The position numbers and the translations under genes were made by a program. From Candidatus Burkholderia humilis (lineage in GTDB: Bacteria > Pseudomonadota > Gammaproteobacteria > Burkholderiales > Burkholderiaceae): a DNA stretch of 54,518 nt. The stretch spans positions 1-54,518 of the forward strand of contig LFMX01000030.1 of the NCBI GenBank assembly GCA_001184405.1, read 5' to 3'. Each line of letters begins with the position of its first letter. Position 1 is the stretch's first letter. The notes under the pieces are model-generated. The model worked only from the letters and a program-made list of their open reading frames with translations. It was not told the origin of the DNA and made no database searches. Below, in pieces: positions 36,684 through 46,453 of this stretch.

Positions 36684-37828
36684 TTAGAACTTGTGACGCA
36701 GTGCGACGCGACCGACGAACTGCTGGCGGTTCGTCGACTGACCGTCCGCGCCCGGTACGTAGCCGTTGTCCATCACCGAACCCGTCGCGTGCGTGCCGAT
36801 CTTCTGGTACGCGCCCTCGATGTACACGTCGGTGCGCTTGGATAGGAAGTAGTCCGCCATCAGGCCGGCCGAATGGACGCGCGGCTTGACGGTGCCCGAC
36901 GCTGCGTCATACGTTTCGATGGAGTACACGTACTGGCCGCCGACGAAGAATGCCGGCGTGACCTGATACTTGCCGTTGATTTCGAAGTTCTGATACTTGA
37001 TGTTCTTGAGCGGCGTGCCGTTGTCGAGCGCCACATTGCCGATATAACCGTTGGCGACCAGGTTTGCATAGCTCGAGTTCGTGTACGCGAAGCCAGCCGT
37101 TGCCGGGCCGAACGTGTAGTTGATGCCCGCGCCATACACCTGCATGCGCTGCGCGATAAAGCTCGCGTCGTTGGCCGCGATGGCGCCCGCATTGCCGAGG
37201 CCGGGGTTATCCGCGCGCATGTAAGCCACGCCCGCCAGCAAACCGCCCATCGCATAGGATGCGCCCACGCTCCACACGCGGTTGTTCGCGAAGCTCGTAT
37301 CGTTCTGAAGCTGTACGTGCCGCCGAACTGCAAGCCGCCGAACGACGGGCTCGCGTACTTCACGGTGTTGTTCACGCGGAACGAATTGTCCGTGTTGTCG
37401 TTATCGTACGGATGCGCGAACAGGTAGCCCGCCCAGTTGCCGTTGGCCGTGGTCGGCGCGAGATAGTCGACGACGGAATCGTATTGACGGCCGAGCGTTA
37501 GCGTACCGAACTGCTTGTTATTGATACCGACGTAAGCCTGACGGCCGAACATGCGGCCGCTCTGACCGGCCGCGCCATTGCTCACGTTCACGCCACTTTC
37601 CAGCACGAACACCGCCTTCGTGCCGCCGCCCAGATCTTCGACGCCGCGCATGCCCCAGCGGCTGCCTTGTGCATAACCGCTCGCCAGCGAATATTCGCGA
37701 TTGCCGCCGACATTGCTCGTAAAGTTGAAGCCTTCGTCCAGCACGCCATACAAAGTCACACTGCTTTGCGCAAAAACAGCCGAGGAGATGCAGCCCAAAG
37801 CCGCGAACAGTAACGCCTTGATTCTCAT
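36684..37828 (-). pseudogene. Gram-negative porin (Burkholderia OpcP-like), one frameshift
   Basis: Starts MRIKALLFAALGCISSAVFA, then QSSVTLYGVLDEGFNFTSNVGG, the typical first strand of trimeric betaproteobacterial porins, GSRWGMRGVEDLGGGTKAVF and the GRQAYVGINNKQFGTLTLGRQ motif. One base missing near 37300 breaks the frame at GGTYSF; the next frame continues NDTSFANNRVWSVGASYAMGG through VALRHKF with C-terminal Phe at 36684. Both halves are well preserved, so the lesion is recent. A strong terminator follows. Confidence 0.92.
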
Positions 37829-38114
37829 AAAAGTCTCAAATTTGAAAGTTAATTTTTACGAGTTCAAACCGTCTTCGATGGAGCGAATGAACGACGGAAA
37901 CCGGTGGAATCGCGGATTGTGCTGTATCGAACGGGCGGACGCAAACGTATTTAGCGTCAGGTGAATCGTGAGTTTTTTGAATGTTCTGCCAGAAAATTCT
38001 TCGCTTGTCGCTGCAGCGCGACGCACGGAAAAATGCGGCGCAAATGCGTTGATATGTCGCGCCCAGGATAAATCGGGCGCAGCGACTCAAGGAAACCGCA
38101 AGGAACCGCCAGAA

Positions 38115-39543
38115 ATGAAGCTAGAACGGAATTTTGTGAACGGACGTTTTATGGAGCCCGTCTCCGATCGACTCACCGCCATCCTGAATCCCGCAACCAA
38201 AGCGGTGGTGGGCCATGTGCACAACGCGTCTCAGAAAGAGGCGCTTGCCGCCGTCGAACACGCGAAGGCCGCGCAGCGCGCCTGGCGCGTGATGCCCGCC
38301 TACGAGCGTGGCGCGCATATGCAGCGTCTGGTAGATGCCATCGAACAGGCCGCGCCGCAGATTGGCGCGACGCACGCGCTGGAGTCCGGCAAGGCCGTGA
38401 CCGACACCACCAACGAAGCCATTTACGCCGCGCAGATCACGCGCTATCACGCGGAATGGGCGCGCCACATCGAAGGCGAAGTCATTCCGAGCGATACGCC
38501 CGACGAAAACCTTGTGCTGCATCGTGAGCCGATCGGCGTGGTCGCGCGCCTGATTCCGTTCAATTTCCCCATCTACACGCTGATGCGCAAGATCGCGCCG
38601 GCGCTGATTGCGGGGAACACGGTCATCGTGCGCCCGAGCAACAACACGCCGCTGTCGGCGTTCGAACTCGCGCGCGCCGTCGAGCGCGCCGCGCTGCCGG
38701 CGGGCGTCGTCAACATTCTGGCGATGGATCACGCCACCGCCGAAGCGGTCTGCACGCATCCGGCCGTCGGCATGATCACGCTGACGGGCAACGTCAACGC
38801 GGGCCGCAAGGTGCTCGATTACTGCAAGGCGAACATCGCCAAGCCGTCGCTGGAACTGGGCGGCAAGACGCCCGCGATCATCGAGCCTGACGCGGATCTG
38901 AAGAAGGCGGCGCGCGAACTCGTCGCACCGAAACTCACGCACACGGGCCAGCTTTGCACGGCGATCAAGCGCGTCTATGCCCACGAAAGCATTCTCACGA
39001 TGAATTCGTCGCGCTGCTCAAGCAGGAAATTCTGGCGAAGAAAATCGGCGACCGCTCGGAAGACGCCGCGCTGATGGGTCCGCTCGTCAATCAGGCGTCT
39101 CGCGACGGCATTCAAGCGATGGTGCGCCGCGCCGTCGAAGCGGGCGCGAAGCTCGAAACCGGCGGCGAAGTGCCGGATCGCAAGGGCTTTTTCTATCCGC
39201 CGACGCTGTGTCGAACTGCCGTCAGGACATGGAAGTCGTGCAGGAAGAAACCTTCGGGCCGGTGCTCGCGGTGCTGAAATATAGCACGATCGATGAAGCC
39301 ATCGCGCTTGCGAACGATCACCAGTTCGGCCTGTCGTCCGTGCTGTACACCGAGAACTATCGCACCGCGATGAAGGTGTCGAATTCCATCGAAGCTGGCG
39401 AGTTGTACATCAACCGCACGCCGGCCGATCCGTATCAGGGCTTCCATTCAGGCTAGAAGCGCTCGGGCATCGGCGGCGGCGACGACGACAAGCACGGCAT
39501 GCTCGAATTCACGCAGACGCGCCTCGTCGTCATGAAGTACAGA
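38115..39543 (+). pseudogene. Aldehyde dehydrogenase (lactaldehyde/glycolaldehyde type), TAG and frameshifts
   Basis: MKLERNFVNGRFMEPVSDRL, then the NAD site PFNFPIYTLMRKIAPALIAGN, catalytic Glu in LELGGKTP and catalytic Cys in HTGQLCTAIKRVY. A frame break near 38995 leads to DEFVALLKQEILAKKIGDRSE; another near 39207 leads to SNCRQDMEVVQEETFGPVLAV. At 39454-39456 a TAG replaces the Trp of the family motif HSGWKRSGIGG, then DDDKHGMLEFTQTR follows. The normal stop also seems lost, but a strong terminator at 39556 marks the gene's end. First gene of a sugar-acid type cluster. Confidence 0.9.
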
Positions 39544-39555
39544 GTTTTTTTCCCC

Positions 39556-39590
39556 AGCCGCGCCGTGAAAGCACGGCGCGGCTATTTTTT
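39556..39590 (+). terminator. Intrinsic terminator after aldehyde dehydrogenase
   Basis: AGCCGCGCCGTG, loop AAAG, CACGGCGCGGCT, A, then six T. It separates the aldehyde dehydrogenase from the MFS gene. Confidence 0.95.
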
Positions 39591-39654
39591 CGTCAATTCA
39601 AAAGAACATCAGAAAACGGAACTGCGCCATGCGGCCGTCTTCAGGAGCACTTCC

Positions 39655-40952
39655 GTGTCATCGAATCCCGTTCAATCTTCGTCCGATGCGGCCGCAACGC
39701 CGCGTCAGGGCAACCGCGCCGACCGCTACATTCAGCTTGCGCTGCTCGTGCTCGCGGCAAGCGCGATCTATCCGATTCTGTATCTGCGGCAGGTGTATCA
39801 GCCGACGATGCTCGAAGTCTTTCATATCACCGAAGAGCAACTCGGTTATCTGTATTCCGCGCTCGGCACGCTGTTTCTGATCTGCTATCTGCCGAGCGGC
39901 TGGCTTGCGGACCGCGTGAAGCCGCGCGTGCTGATCTGCTTTTCGCTGATCGCAACGGGCGCGCTCGACCTGTGGTATTCGACCGCGCCGTCGTTCGGCT
40001 CGCTCATCGTCATCTTCGGTTCGTGGGGTTTGACGACGGGTCTCACGTTCTGGGCGGCCATCATCAAGCGCGTGTCGATGATCGCCTCCGCTGACGAGCA
40101 AGGCCGCTTCTTCGGTTTTCTCGATGGCGGGCGCGGCCTGATCGAAGCGCTGCTCGCGACCATCGCGATTTCGCTCTTTGCGTGGGTCACGAACACGCAC
40201 GGCGATGCGCCCGCGACCGGCTTCAGGCTTGTCGTCTATATTGTACGCGTTCTTGTGCATCGGATTCGGCGTGATCCTGGGTCTGGTGCGCGATCCACAA
40301 GCCGCCGACGCCGTGCAAACGAAGCGCGAGAAGCACAACGTGCTGCGCGATCTCGGCACGCTGATTCGCAATCCGCAACTGATGCTACTGGCCGGCATCG
40401 TGTTCTGCGGCTATCAGGTGTTCTGGGTGACGTACAGCTTCTCGGCGTATCTGCACGAAAAGGAAATCGGTCTGACCGTGGTCGCGGCGGGTTTCATCAC
40501 CACGCTCAAGCTGTGGATGCGCCCGGTCGGCGGCATCGGCGACGGCTTTCTGGGCGATCGTCTGTCGAAGACGTCTGTGCTGGTGTTCGCGCTGTTCGCG
40601 GCATCCGCTGCAATGGTCGTGCTGATCGCCGCACCGATGATCGCCAATCACTGGATGAGATCGCCTTCGTCGTGCTGTTTATCGGCGTGATGACGTATGC
40701 CATTCGCGGCCTGTACTGGTCGCTGCTCGATCAGTGCAAGGTGCCCGCTGAAATCATGGGCCTGGCCATCGGTCTCGTGTCCGTGCTCGGTTATTCGCCG
40801 GATGCGGTGCTGCCGCTCATCAACGGCTATCTGACGCAGCATTATCCGGGCGTCTATGCTACTTCGGTTATATCGCCTGCATGGCCGCGATCGGCGGCGT
40901 GGCGGCGCTCGTGTTCAAACATCGACTCAACAAGCAGGAAGCCAAAGCATGA
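39655..40952 (+). pseudogene. MFS transporter, three frameshifts
   Basis: GTG start with AGGAG about 9 bases upstream (VSSNPVQSSSDAAATPRQ). Helices are clear: YIQLALLVLAASAIYPILYLRQ, YLYSALGTLFLICYLPSGWLADRVKPR (the MFS loop 2-3 motif), WGLTTGLTFWAAIIKR. Frame breaks: near 40243 (VVYI to LYAFLCIGFGVILGLV), near 40665 (one G lost; ANHW to DEIAFVVLF), and near 40862 (one base lost; YPGVYA to YFGYIACMAAIGG). The stop TGA (40950-40952) overlaps the ATG of the next enzyme. Probably imported the acid used by the neighbouring enolase-family enzyme. Confidence 0.88.
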
Positions 40953-42139
40953 AGATCACCGCGCTTGAAACCTATATCGTCGCCATTCCGCCGCCGCACG
41001 TGGGCGGCATGTACTGGATCTTCGTGAAGCTGCACACGGAATGCGGCATCGAAGGCGTCGGCGAGATTTATTCCGCGACGTTCCATCCGAAGGCGATGAC
41101 GCCGATCATCGAAGACGTGTTCGAGCGTTATCTGCTCGGTCATGATCCGCATCGTATCGAGCGCTTCTATCGCGAAGCGTATTCGAGCGGCTTTACGCAG
41201 CGCCCCGATCTCACGATGATGGGCGTCGTCAGCGGTCTGGAAATGACGTGCTGGGACATCATCGGCAAGGCGGCGAACAAGCCTGTGTACGAACTGCTCG
41301 GCGGACACGTGCACGAACGTCTGCGTTCGTACACGTATCTGTATCCGAAGAACGCGCGCGGCGAATACGACTACGACGACACCGATCTCGCAGCCGAATG
41401 CGCGGTGCGGAACGTCGAACTCGGCTTTACCGCCGTGAAGTTCGATCCGGCGGGTCCGTACACGGCGTATTCGGGCCATCAGATTTCGCTGGAAGTGATG
41501 GATCGATGCGAACTGTTCTGCCGCAAGGTGCGCGAAGCGGTCGGTAGCAAGGCCGACATTCTGTTCGGCACGCACGGCCAGATGGTGCCGTCGTCCGCCA
41601 TTCGACTTGCCAAGCGCCTCGAGAAATACGATCCGCTGTGGTTCGAAGAGCCGGTGCCGCCCGGACAGGAAGACGCGATGGCGCAAGTCGCCGCGAAGAC
41701 CAGCATTCCGATTTCCGCCGGCGAGCGTCTGACCACCAAGTACGAATTCGCACGTCTGCTGGAAACGCGCGCGGCATCGATTCTTCAGTTCAACGTGGGC
41801 CGCGTGGCTAGCATGGCCGAAGTGCGTTATGCGCAGATCGCGCCGCATTTGTACAACGGTCCGGTCGGCGCGGCGGCGAGCATTCAGGTCGCGGCGTGTT
41901 CGCCGAACTTCCTGATTCAGGAAAGCATTGGCACATGGGATGGTTTCCATGCAGACGTGCTCAAGACCAAGATTCAGTGGGAAGACGGCTACATCATTCC
42001 GTCGAACGAGCCGGGTCTGGGCATCGAACTGAATATGGATGTGGTGCGCGCGCATACGCCGTACACGGGCGAACGTCTGCATCTGCAGATGACGCCGAAG
42101 CCCTTCGACGCGAAGGATCTCGCGCCCGCGAAGGGCTGA
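40949..42139 (+). CDS. Mandelate racemase/muconate lactonizing (enolase) superfamily enzyme
   Basis: 396 residues, intact. The capping domain (MKITALETYIVAIPPPHVGG, YWIFVKLHTECGIEGVGE) precedes a TIM barrel. Candidate catalytic and metal residues: Lys164 in VKFD (KxD), Glu233 in WFEEPVPP, Glu259 in SAGERLTT and His300 in IAPHLYNGP. The family abstracts a proton alpha to a carboxylate; most such clustered members are sugar-acid dehydratases. The exact acid is not readable. The start overlaps the MFS stop (ATGA). It is retained while its transporter and aldehyde dehydrogenase have decayed. Confidence 0.9.
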   Translation: MKITALETYIVAIPPPHVGGMYWIFVKLHTECGIEGVGEIYSATFHPKAMTPIIEDVFERYLLGHDPHRIERFYREAYSSGFTQRPDLTMMGVVSGLEMTCWDIIGKAANKPVYELLGGHVHERLRSYTYLYPKNARGEYDYDDTDLAAECAVRNVELGFTAVKFDPAGPYTAYSGHQISLEVMDRCELFCRKVREAVGSKADILFGTHGQMVPSSAIRLAKRLEKYDPLWFEEPVPPGQEDAMAQVAAKTSIPISAGERLTTKYEFARLLETRAASILQFNVGRVASMAEVRYAQIAPHLYNGPVGAAASIQVAACSPNFLIQESIGTWDGFHADVLKTKIQWEDGYIIPSNEPGLGIELNMDVVRAHTPYTGERLHLQMTPKPFDAKDLAPAKG

Positions 42140-42148
42140 TACACATTT

Positions 42149-42168
42149 AGCCGCCTGCGAAGGCGGCT
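42149..42168 (+). other. Intercistronic hairpin
   Basis: AGCCGCC-TGCGAA-GGCGGCT between the enolase-family gene and the GMC gene. No T run, so probably an mRNA stability element or spacer hairpin, not a strong terminator. Confidence 0.55.
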
Positions 42169-42185
42169 CATCAAGCTACAGAAAC

Positions 42186-43844
42186 ATGGAATTCGATTAC
42201 ATCATCGTCGGCGTGGGTTCGGCGGGCTGCATTTTGGCGGACCGGCTGTCGGAGTCGGGACAGCATTCGGTTTTGCTGCTCGAAGCGGGCGGCAAGGATT
42301 CGTCCTTCTGGTTCAAGGTTCCGGTCGGTTTCACCAAGACCTACTACAACCCGGAATACAACTGGATGTACTACAGCCAGCCGGAAGCGCAACTGAACAA
42401 TCGTCAGTTGTACTGCCCGCGCGGCAAGGTGCAGGGCGGCGCCGGTTCCATCAACGCGATGATCTACGTGCGCGGCCAGCCGCACGATTTCGACGACTGG
42501 GAACGCGCGGGCAATCGCGGCTGGGGTTTTCGCGACGTGCTGCCGTACTTCAAGCGGCTCGAGGCGTATCCGCTCGGTAACACGCAGTATCACGGCGCGG
42601 ACGGCAAGATCAGCATTTCGCCGATGAAAGACGGCGCGCATCCGATCTGCCAGACGTTCCTGAAGGGTGCGCAAGAAGCGGGATTCGCTTATACGGACGA
42701 CATCAACGGCGCGAAGTACGAAGGCGCGACCATTTACGATCTGAACGCACTGAACGCACGTAACGGCGAGCGATTGTCGAGCAGCTTCGAGTATCTGCAC
42801 CCGGCGCTCGAGCGCAAGAATCTGACGGTCGAATGCAGCGTGACCGTGCAGCGCGTCGCGTTCAACGGCAAGCGGGCGGTCGGCATTGTGGCGACGCGCA
42901 ACGGCGAACAACTACAATTCCGTGCGAAGCGCGAAGTGATTCTCGCAGCCGGCGCGGTCGATACCCCCAAGCTCATGCAGCTTTCCGGTCTCGGCGACAA
43001 GGCGTTACTCGCGAAGCACGGCATTGCGCTCGTGCAGGAACTGCCCGCGGTCGGCAAGAATCTGCAGGATCACCTGTGCGTGAGCTTCTACTATCGCGCG
43101 ACGGTCAAGACGCTGAACGACGATCTGCGTTCACTCGTCGGCAAGGTCAAGGCGGGTTTGAAGTACCTGGTCTCGCGCAAGGGGCCGCTGTCGATTAGCG
43201 TCAATCAGTCGGGCGGATTCTTCAAGGGCGATCAGAGCGAAGCGGAGCCGAATCTGCAGCTTTACTTCAATCCGCTGTCGTATCGCATTCCGAAGAGCAG
43301 CAAGGCGCAGTTGGAGCCGGAACCGTATTCGGGCTTTTTGCTGTGCTTCAACCCGACTCGTCCGACGAGCCGCGGGTCGATCGAAATCGCGTCGAACAAG
43401 GTGGAGGATGCCGCGAAGATTCAGATCAACGCACTGACCACCGACAAGGATCTGCGCGAAGCCGTGCAGGGCAGCAAGCTGATTCGCAAGATCATGGCCG
43501 CGAGTTCGCTGTGCGCGATCACCGCCGAGGAAATCTCGCCGGGACCGAACGTGACGAGCGACGAAGCGCTGCTCGACTATTTCCGCGATCAGTCCGGCTC
43601 GATCTACCACCTGTGCGGTTCCTGCGCGATGGGTCCGGACGCGGCGACTTCGGTTGTCGATGCGCGTTTGCGCGTGCACGGCATGGATGGCTTGCGTATC
43701 GTCGATGCATCGATTTTCCCGAATATCACGTCCGGCAATCTGAACGCGCCGACGATGATGGTCGCGGAGAAAGGTGCGGACATGATTCTCGAAGATGCGC
43801 GCATCGACGAGGCGCGCGAAAAGGAGTATGCGGCGCTCGTTTAA
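42186..43844 (+). CDS. GMC family FAD-dependent oxidoreductase
   Basis: 552 residues, intact. FAD-binding Rossmann motif IIVGVGSAGCILADRLSES at the N-terminus, GMC signature GGAGSINAMIYVRG, second signature VILAAGAVDTPKLMQLSG, active-site His in IYHLCGSCAMG and Asn in NLNAPTMMV. Members oxidise alcohols or sugars (choline, aryl-alcohol, glucose); the substrate here is unknown. In context it may oxidise a sugar or alcohol feeding the neighbouring dehydratase. Follows the enolase-family gene by 46 bp, same operon. Confidence 0.93.
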   Translation: MEFDYIIVGVGSAGCILADRLSESGQHSVLLLEAGGKDSSFWFKVPVGFTKTYYNPEYNWMYYSQPEAQLNNRQLYCPRGKVQGGAGSINAMIYVRGQPHDFDDWERAGNRGWGFRDVLPYFKRLEAYPLGNTQYHGADGKISISPMKDGAHPICQTFLKGAQEAGFAYTDDINGAKYEGATIYDLNALNARNGERLSSSFEYLHPALERKNLTVECSVTVQRVAFNGKRAVGIVATRNGEQLQFRAKREVILAAGAVDTPKLMQLSGLGDKALLAKHGIALVQELPAVGKNLQDHLCVSFYYRATVKTLNDDLRSLVGKVKAGLKYLVSRKGPLSISVNQSGGFFKGDQSEAEPNLQLYFNPLSYRIPKSSKAQLEPEPYSGFLLCFNPTRPTSRGSIEIASNKVEDAAKIQINALTTDKDLREAVQGSKLIRKIMAASSLCAITAEEISPGPNVTSDEALLDYFRDQSGSIYHLCGSCAMGPDAATSVVDARLRVHGMDGLRIVDASIFPNITSGNLNAPTMMVAEKGADMILEDARIDEAREKEYAALV

Positions 43845-43967
43845 AGCGCTTTTGCCCATTAAAGCGGCATAATTTGCCTCGATTCGTAAAATGCTGACGT
43901 AGAGCGGCGCTTGCGGTGCGAGACGCGTGTTAAATGCGCGTCTCGTATGCAGGATTAGGAGATCGAC

Positions 43968-44903
43968 TTGAAGCGAAAGATGCCCGCGTTGAACGCGCTC
44001 AGGGCGTTCGAAGTGGCCGGCCACACCCGCAGCTTCACGCGCGCGGCGGAAATGCTGCACGTCACGCAAAGCGCCGTGAGCCGGCAGGTTCAGCAACTCG
44101 AGCGGCAACTCGAGCGGCAACTCGGCGAGCAGCTCTTGCTGCGGCGGCGTCATCATCTGGAGCTGTCGGCGACCGGCCGATTGCTGTTGCAGGCCCTCAG
44201 GCAGTCGTTCGACCGCATCGAACTGACGGTGCGCAGCATTCAGGAAAAGACGCATTTGCAGCGGCTGCGCATCAATGCGCCGCCGACTTTCACGAGCCGC
44301 TGGCTCATACCGCGCCTGCAATCGCTGCGCGCAGCCGCGCCGGAACTGGAAATCACGCTGACGACATCGTTACGCGACGATCTCGTCGAATCCGGTTCGC
44401 TCGACTGCGCCATTAGTTTCGGCAACGGCGAATGGGGCGGTCTCTATGATCAGTTGATCATGAACGAGCGGCATATCGCCGTGTGTTCGCCCGCGTTGCT
44501 GGAAGATCGCGACGAACCGGTCATCGATCTGTCCGCTTTTACGCTACTGCACGTGCTCGCGAGCAGCGATCAGCGCTATCTCACCTGGCAACATTGGCTC
44601 AAAGCCGCCGGTATCGACGATGTCGAACTCGGCGGCGGCTATGAATTCGATCTGCTCGATCACGCCATTTGCGCGGCCGTCGACGGACTCGGCGTGACCA
44701 TCGCCGATCGTCACATGATCGGGCGCGAGTTGCGGCAAGGCACGCTGGTGCCGTTGCGCGAAATCGAAGTGGACGGGCATCAGTCGTACTGGCTCCTCAC
44801 GCGCACGGGTCAGGACGATGTGCTGCAAGTCGCGCTGTTTCGCGCCTGGCTGAAGAGTCAGGTCGAGGAACAGGAACGCGGCGCGAGGCGAGCGCGACCG
44901 TAG
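43968..44903 (+). CDS. LysR-family transcriptional regulator with 12-bp repeat insertion
   Basis: 311 residues. The N-terminal winged helix is PALNALRAFEVAGHTRSFTR with recognition helix VTQSAVSRQVQQLE, then a LysR/GcvA-type effector domain (LRINAPPTFTSRWLIPRLQSL). TTG 43968 has AGGAGA just upstream; ATG 43980 is the alternative. The family has QLERQLGEQLLLR, but here it reads QLERQLERQLGEQLLLR: a 12-bp tandem duplication (44094-44117) adds four residues just after the recognition helix, which could disturb the wing. It probably regulated the cluster upstream. Confidence 0.88.
   Translation: MKRKMPALNALRAFEVAGHTRSFTRAAEMLHVTQSAVSRQVQQLERQLERQLGEQLLLRRRHHLELSATGRLLLQALRQSFDRIELTVRSIQEKTHLQRLRINAPPTFTSRWLIPRLQSLRAAAPELEITLTTSLRDDLVESGSLDCAISFGNGEWGGLYDQLIMNERHIAVCSPALLEDRDEPVIDLSAFTLLHVLASSDQRYLTWQHWLKAAGIDDVELGGGYEFDLLDHAICAAVDGLGVTIADRHMIGRELRQGTLVPLREIEVDGHQSYWLLTRTGQDDVLQVALFRAWLKSQVEEQERGARRARP
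44094..44117 (+). repeat. 12-bp tandem duplication in the LysR gene
   Basis: CAACTCGAGCGG occurs twice in tandem, followed by a partial third copy (CAACTCGGCGAG). In frame; duplicates LERQ. Confidence 0.9.
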
Positions 44904-44907
44904 CATC

Positions 44908-45787
44908 GTGCGCCGCCTTCCTTCTCTGACCGCGTTGCGCTTTTTTGAAGAGCGCGCGCGCCATATGAGCTTCAATCAATCCGCGACCGCGCTATGTGTG
45001 ACGCCCGGCGCGGTCAGCCGCCAGATTCGCCTGCTCGAAGATGCGCTCGGCGCGAAGCTGTTCGATCGCGATCACCGGGGCATTCGTCTCACGTCGCAAG
45101 GCAGCGAGTTGTTCGCGTGCGTGTCCGAAGCGTTCGATTCGATCGAGCGCGTCACGTGATCGCTGGCGGCATCGCGGCATGGCGAGCGCAAGCGTTTGAC
45201 CGTGAGCGCGCCGCCGACGTTCGCGCCGCGCTGGCTGTCGCCGCATCTCGGATCGCTGATGGACGCGGTGCCGGACATCGATCTGTCCGTGCGCACCGAT
45301 GCCATCGACGAGCGTCATTGCACCATTCGCTTCGGCTACGAGGCGATGGCCGATCGACGCTCGGAACTGCTCTTCATCGAGCGGCACGTGTTGGTCGGCG
45401 CGGCGCGCTATGCGGGGCGATCGGTCGAAGCACTGCTCGAGCGTCTGCCCGCGCTGCACGTGCTGCACAACGATGCGCGTCTGACGCTGTGGCCCAATTG
45501 GCTTGATGCCGCTGGCCTGCCGCGCGCGTATGCGGAGAGCGGCATCGAATTTTCAACGCTCGATCAGGCGATTCATGCCGCGCTCGCCGGGACGGGGCTG
45601 GCGGTGGTGGGTCGCAACATGATCGCGGACGAATTGCACGATGGATCGCTGATGCCGCTGTCGCCGGTGGAATCGACGGGACCGTATGGGTATGGCTGGA
45701 TATCGCGCCGGCGCATGCGGGGCTGGATAGCGTGCAGGCGTTTGCGGAGTGGTTGCGGGGGGAAGGGGCGAAGGCGGGGGGCGTATA
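44908..45787 (+). pseudogene. Second LysR/GcvA-type regulator, in-frame TGA and frameshift
   Basis: Starts GTG 44908 (RRLPSLTALRFFEERARHMS), four bases after the first LysR gene. The helix-turn-helix is clear (FNQSATALCVTPGAVSRQIRLLE). TGA at 45157-45159 interrupts after DSIERVT, where Arg (CGA) would fit, and the effector domain resumes in the same frame: LTVSAPPTFAPRWLSPHLGSL. Near 45690 a frame break moves WLDIAPAHAGLDSVQAFAEW to another frame ending at 45785-45787. At most a truncated DNA-binding fragment could be made. Confidence 0.9.
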
Positions 45788-45897
45788 AGCGCGCGGCCGG
45801 TTGGTTTTCAAAATAAGCGTGTCGGATATATCGTTACCCGTTGCGCCGTCTGGATCGGCGTGCGACTCAGAACAATCCTAAAAAGTTAGGAAGTCTT

Positions 45898-46410
45898 ATG
45901 AAGAAAGTGGTGGCTTTTACCCTCTCCGCCCTTTCCCTCTCGCTGCTCGCAGCCTGCGCCACCGGCACCGATCGCGACAAGGAAATCGCGCTCAATCAGC
46001 AAGTCGGCATCGAAGTGACGCAGACGAAGCAGGGCGTGCAAGTGCGCTTGCCTGACCGTGTGCTGTTCGATTTCGACAAATCCTACCTGCGCGCCGATTC
46101 CGGCCCGGCAGTCCAGCGCACCGTCGTGCTGCTCAAGCGCAGCAAGAAGTCGGTGATCGTCGAAGGTCATACGGACAACACCGGCACGCACGAATACAAT
46201 CAGGCACTGTCGGACTCGCGCGCGCAGACCGTGGCGACGGCGCTGGAAGCGCGGGGCATCGCGGCATCGCGGATTACGACGAAGGGCTTCGCGTTCGATC
46301 GCCCGGCGGCGAGCAACGATACGCCGGAAGGTCAGGCGAAGAACCGCCGCACGGAAATCGTCGTGATCGGCGAATCGCTCGATTCGATCATGGGCAAGGC
46401 AAAGCATTAA
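45898..46410 (+). CDS. OmpA-family lipoprotein
   Basis: 170 residues, intact. MKKVVAFTLSALSLSLLAAC is a lipoprotein signal with lipobox LAAC. A short linker leads into an OmpA_C domain: VRLPDRVLFDFDKSYLRADS, VIVEGHTDNTGTHEYNQALSDSRAQTV, and KNRRTEIVV at the end, which bind peptidoglycan. It tethers the outer membrane to the wall. It has the NxxLSxxRA helix missing from the broken paralogue at 6079-6631, so it may cover that role. A ribosome site (AGGAAG) precedes it. Confidence 0.93.
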   Translation: MKKVVAFTLSALSLSLLAACATGTDRDKEIALNQQVGIEVTQTKQGVQVRLPDRVLFDFDKSYLRADSGPAVQRTVVLLKRSKKSVIVEGHTDNTGTHEYNQALSDSRAQTVATALEARGIAASRITTKGFAFDRPAASNDTPEGQAKNRRTEIVVIGESLDSIMGKAKH

Positions 46411-46413
46411 CAG

Positions 46414-46440
46414 AAAAAGCGGCGCCCGAGGGCGCCGCTT
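46414..46440 (-). terminator. Terminator between OmpA lipoprotein and MFS gene
   Basis: AAGCGGCGCCC-GA-GGGCGCCGCTT with five A on the left, which read as T on the minus strand. It mainly serves the leftward MFS operon. Confidence 0.85.
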
Positions 46441-46453
46441 AAACCATTGGGCA

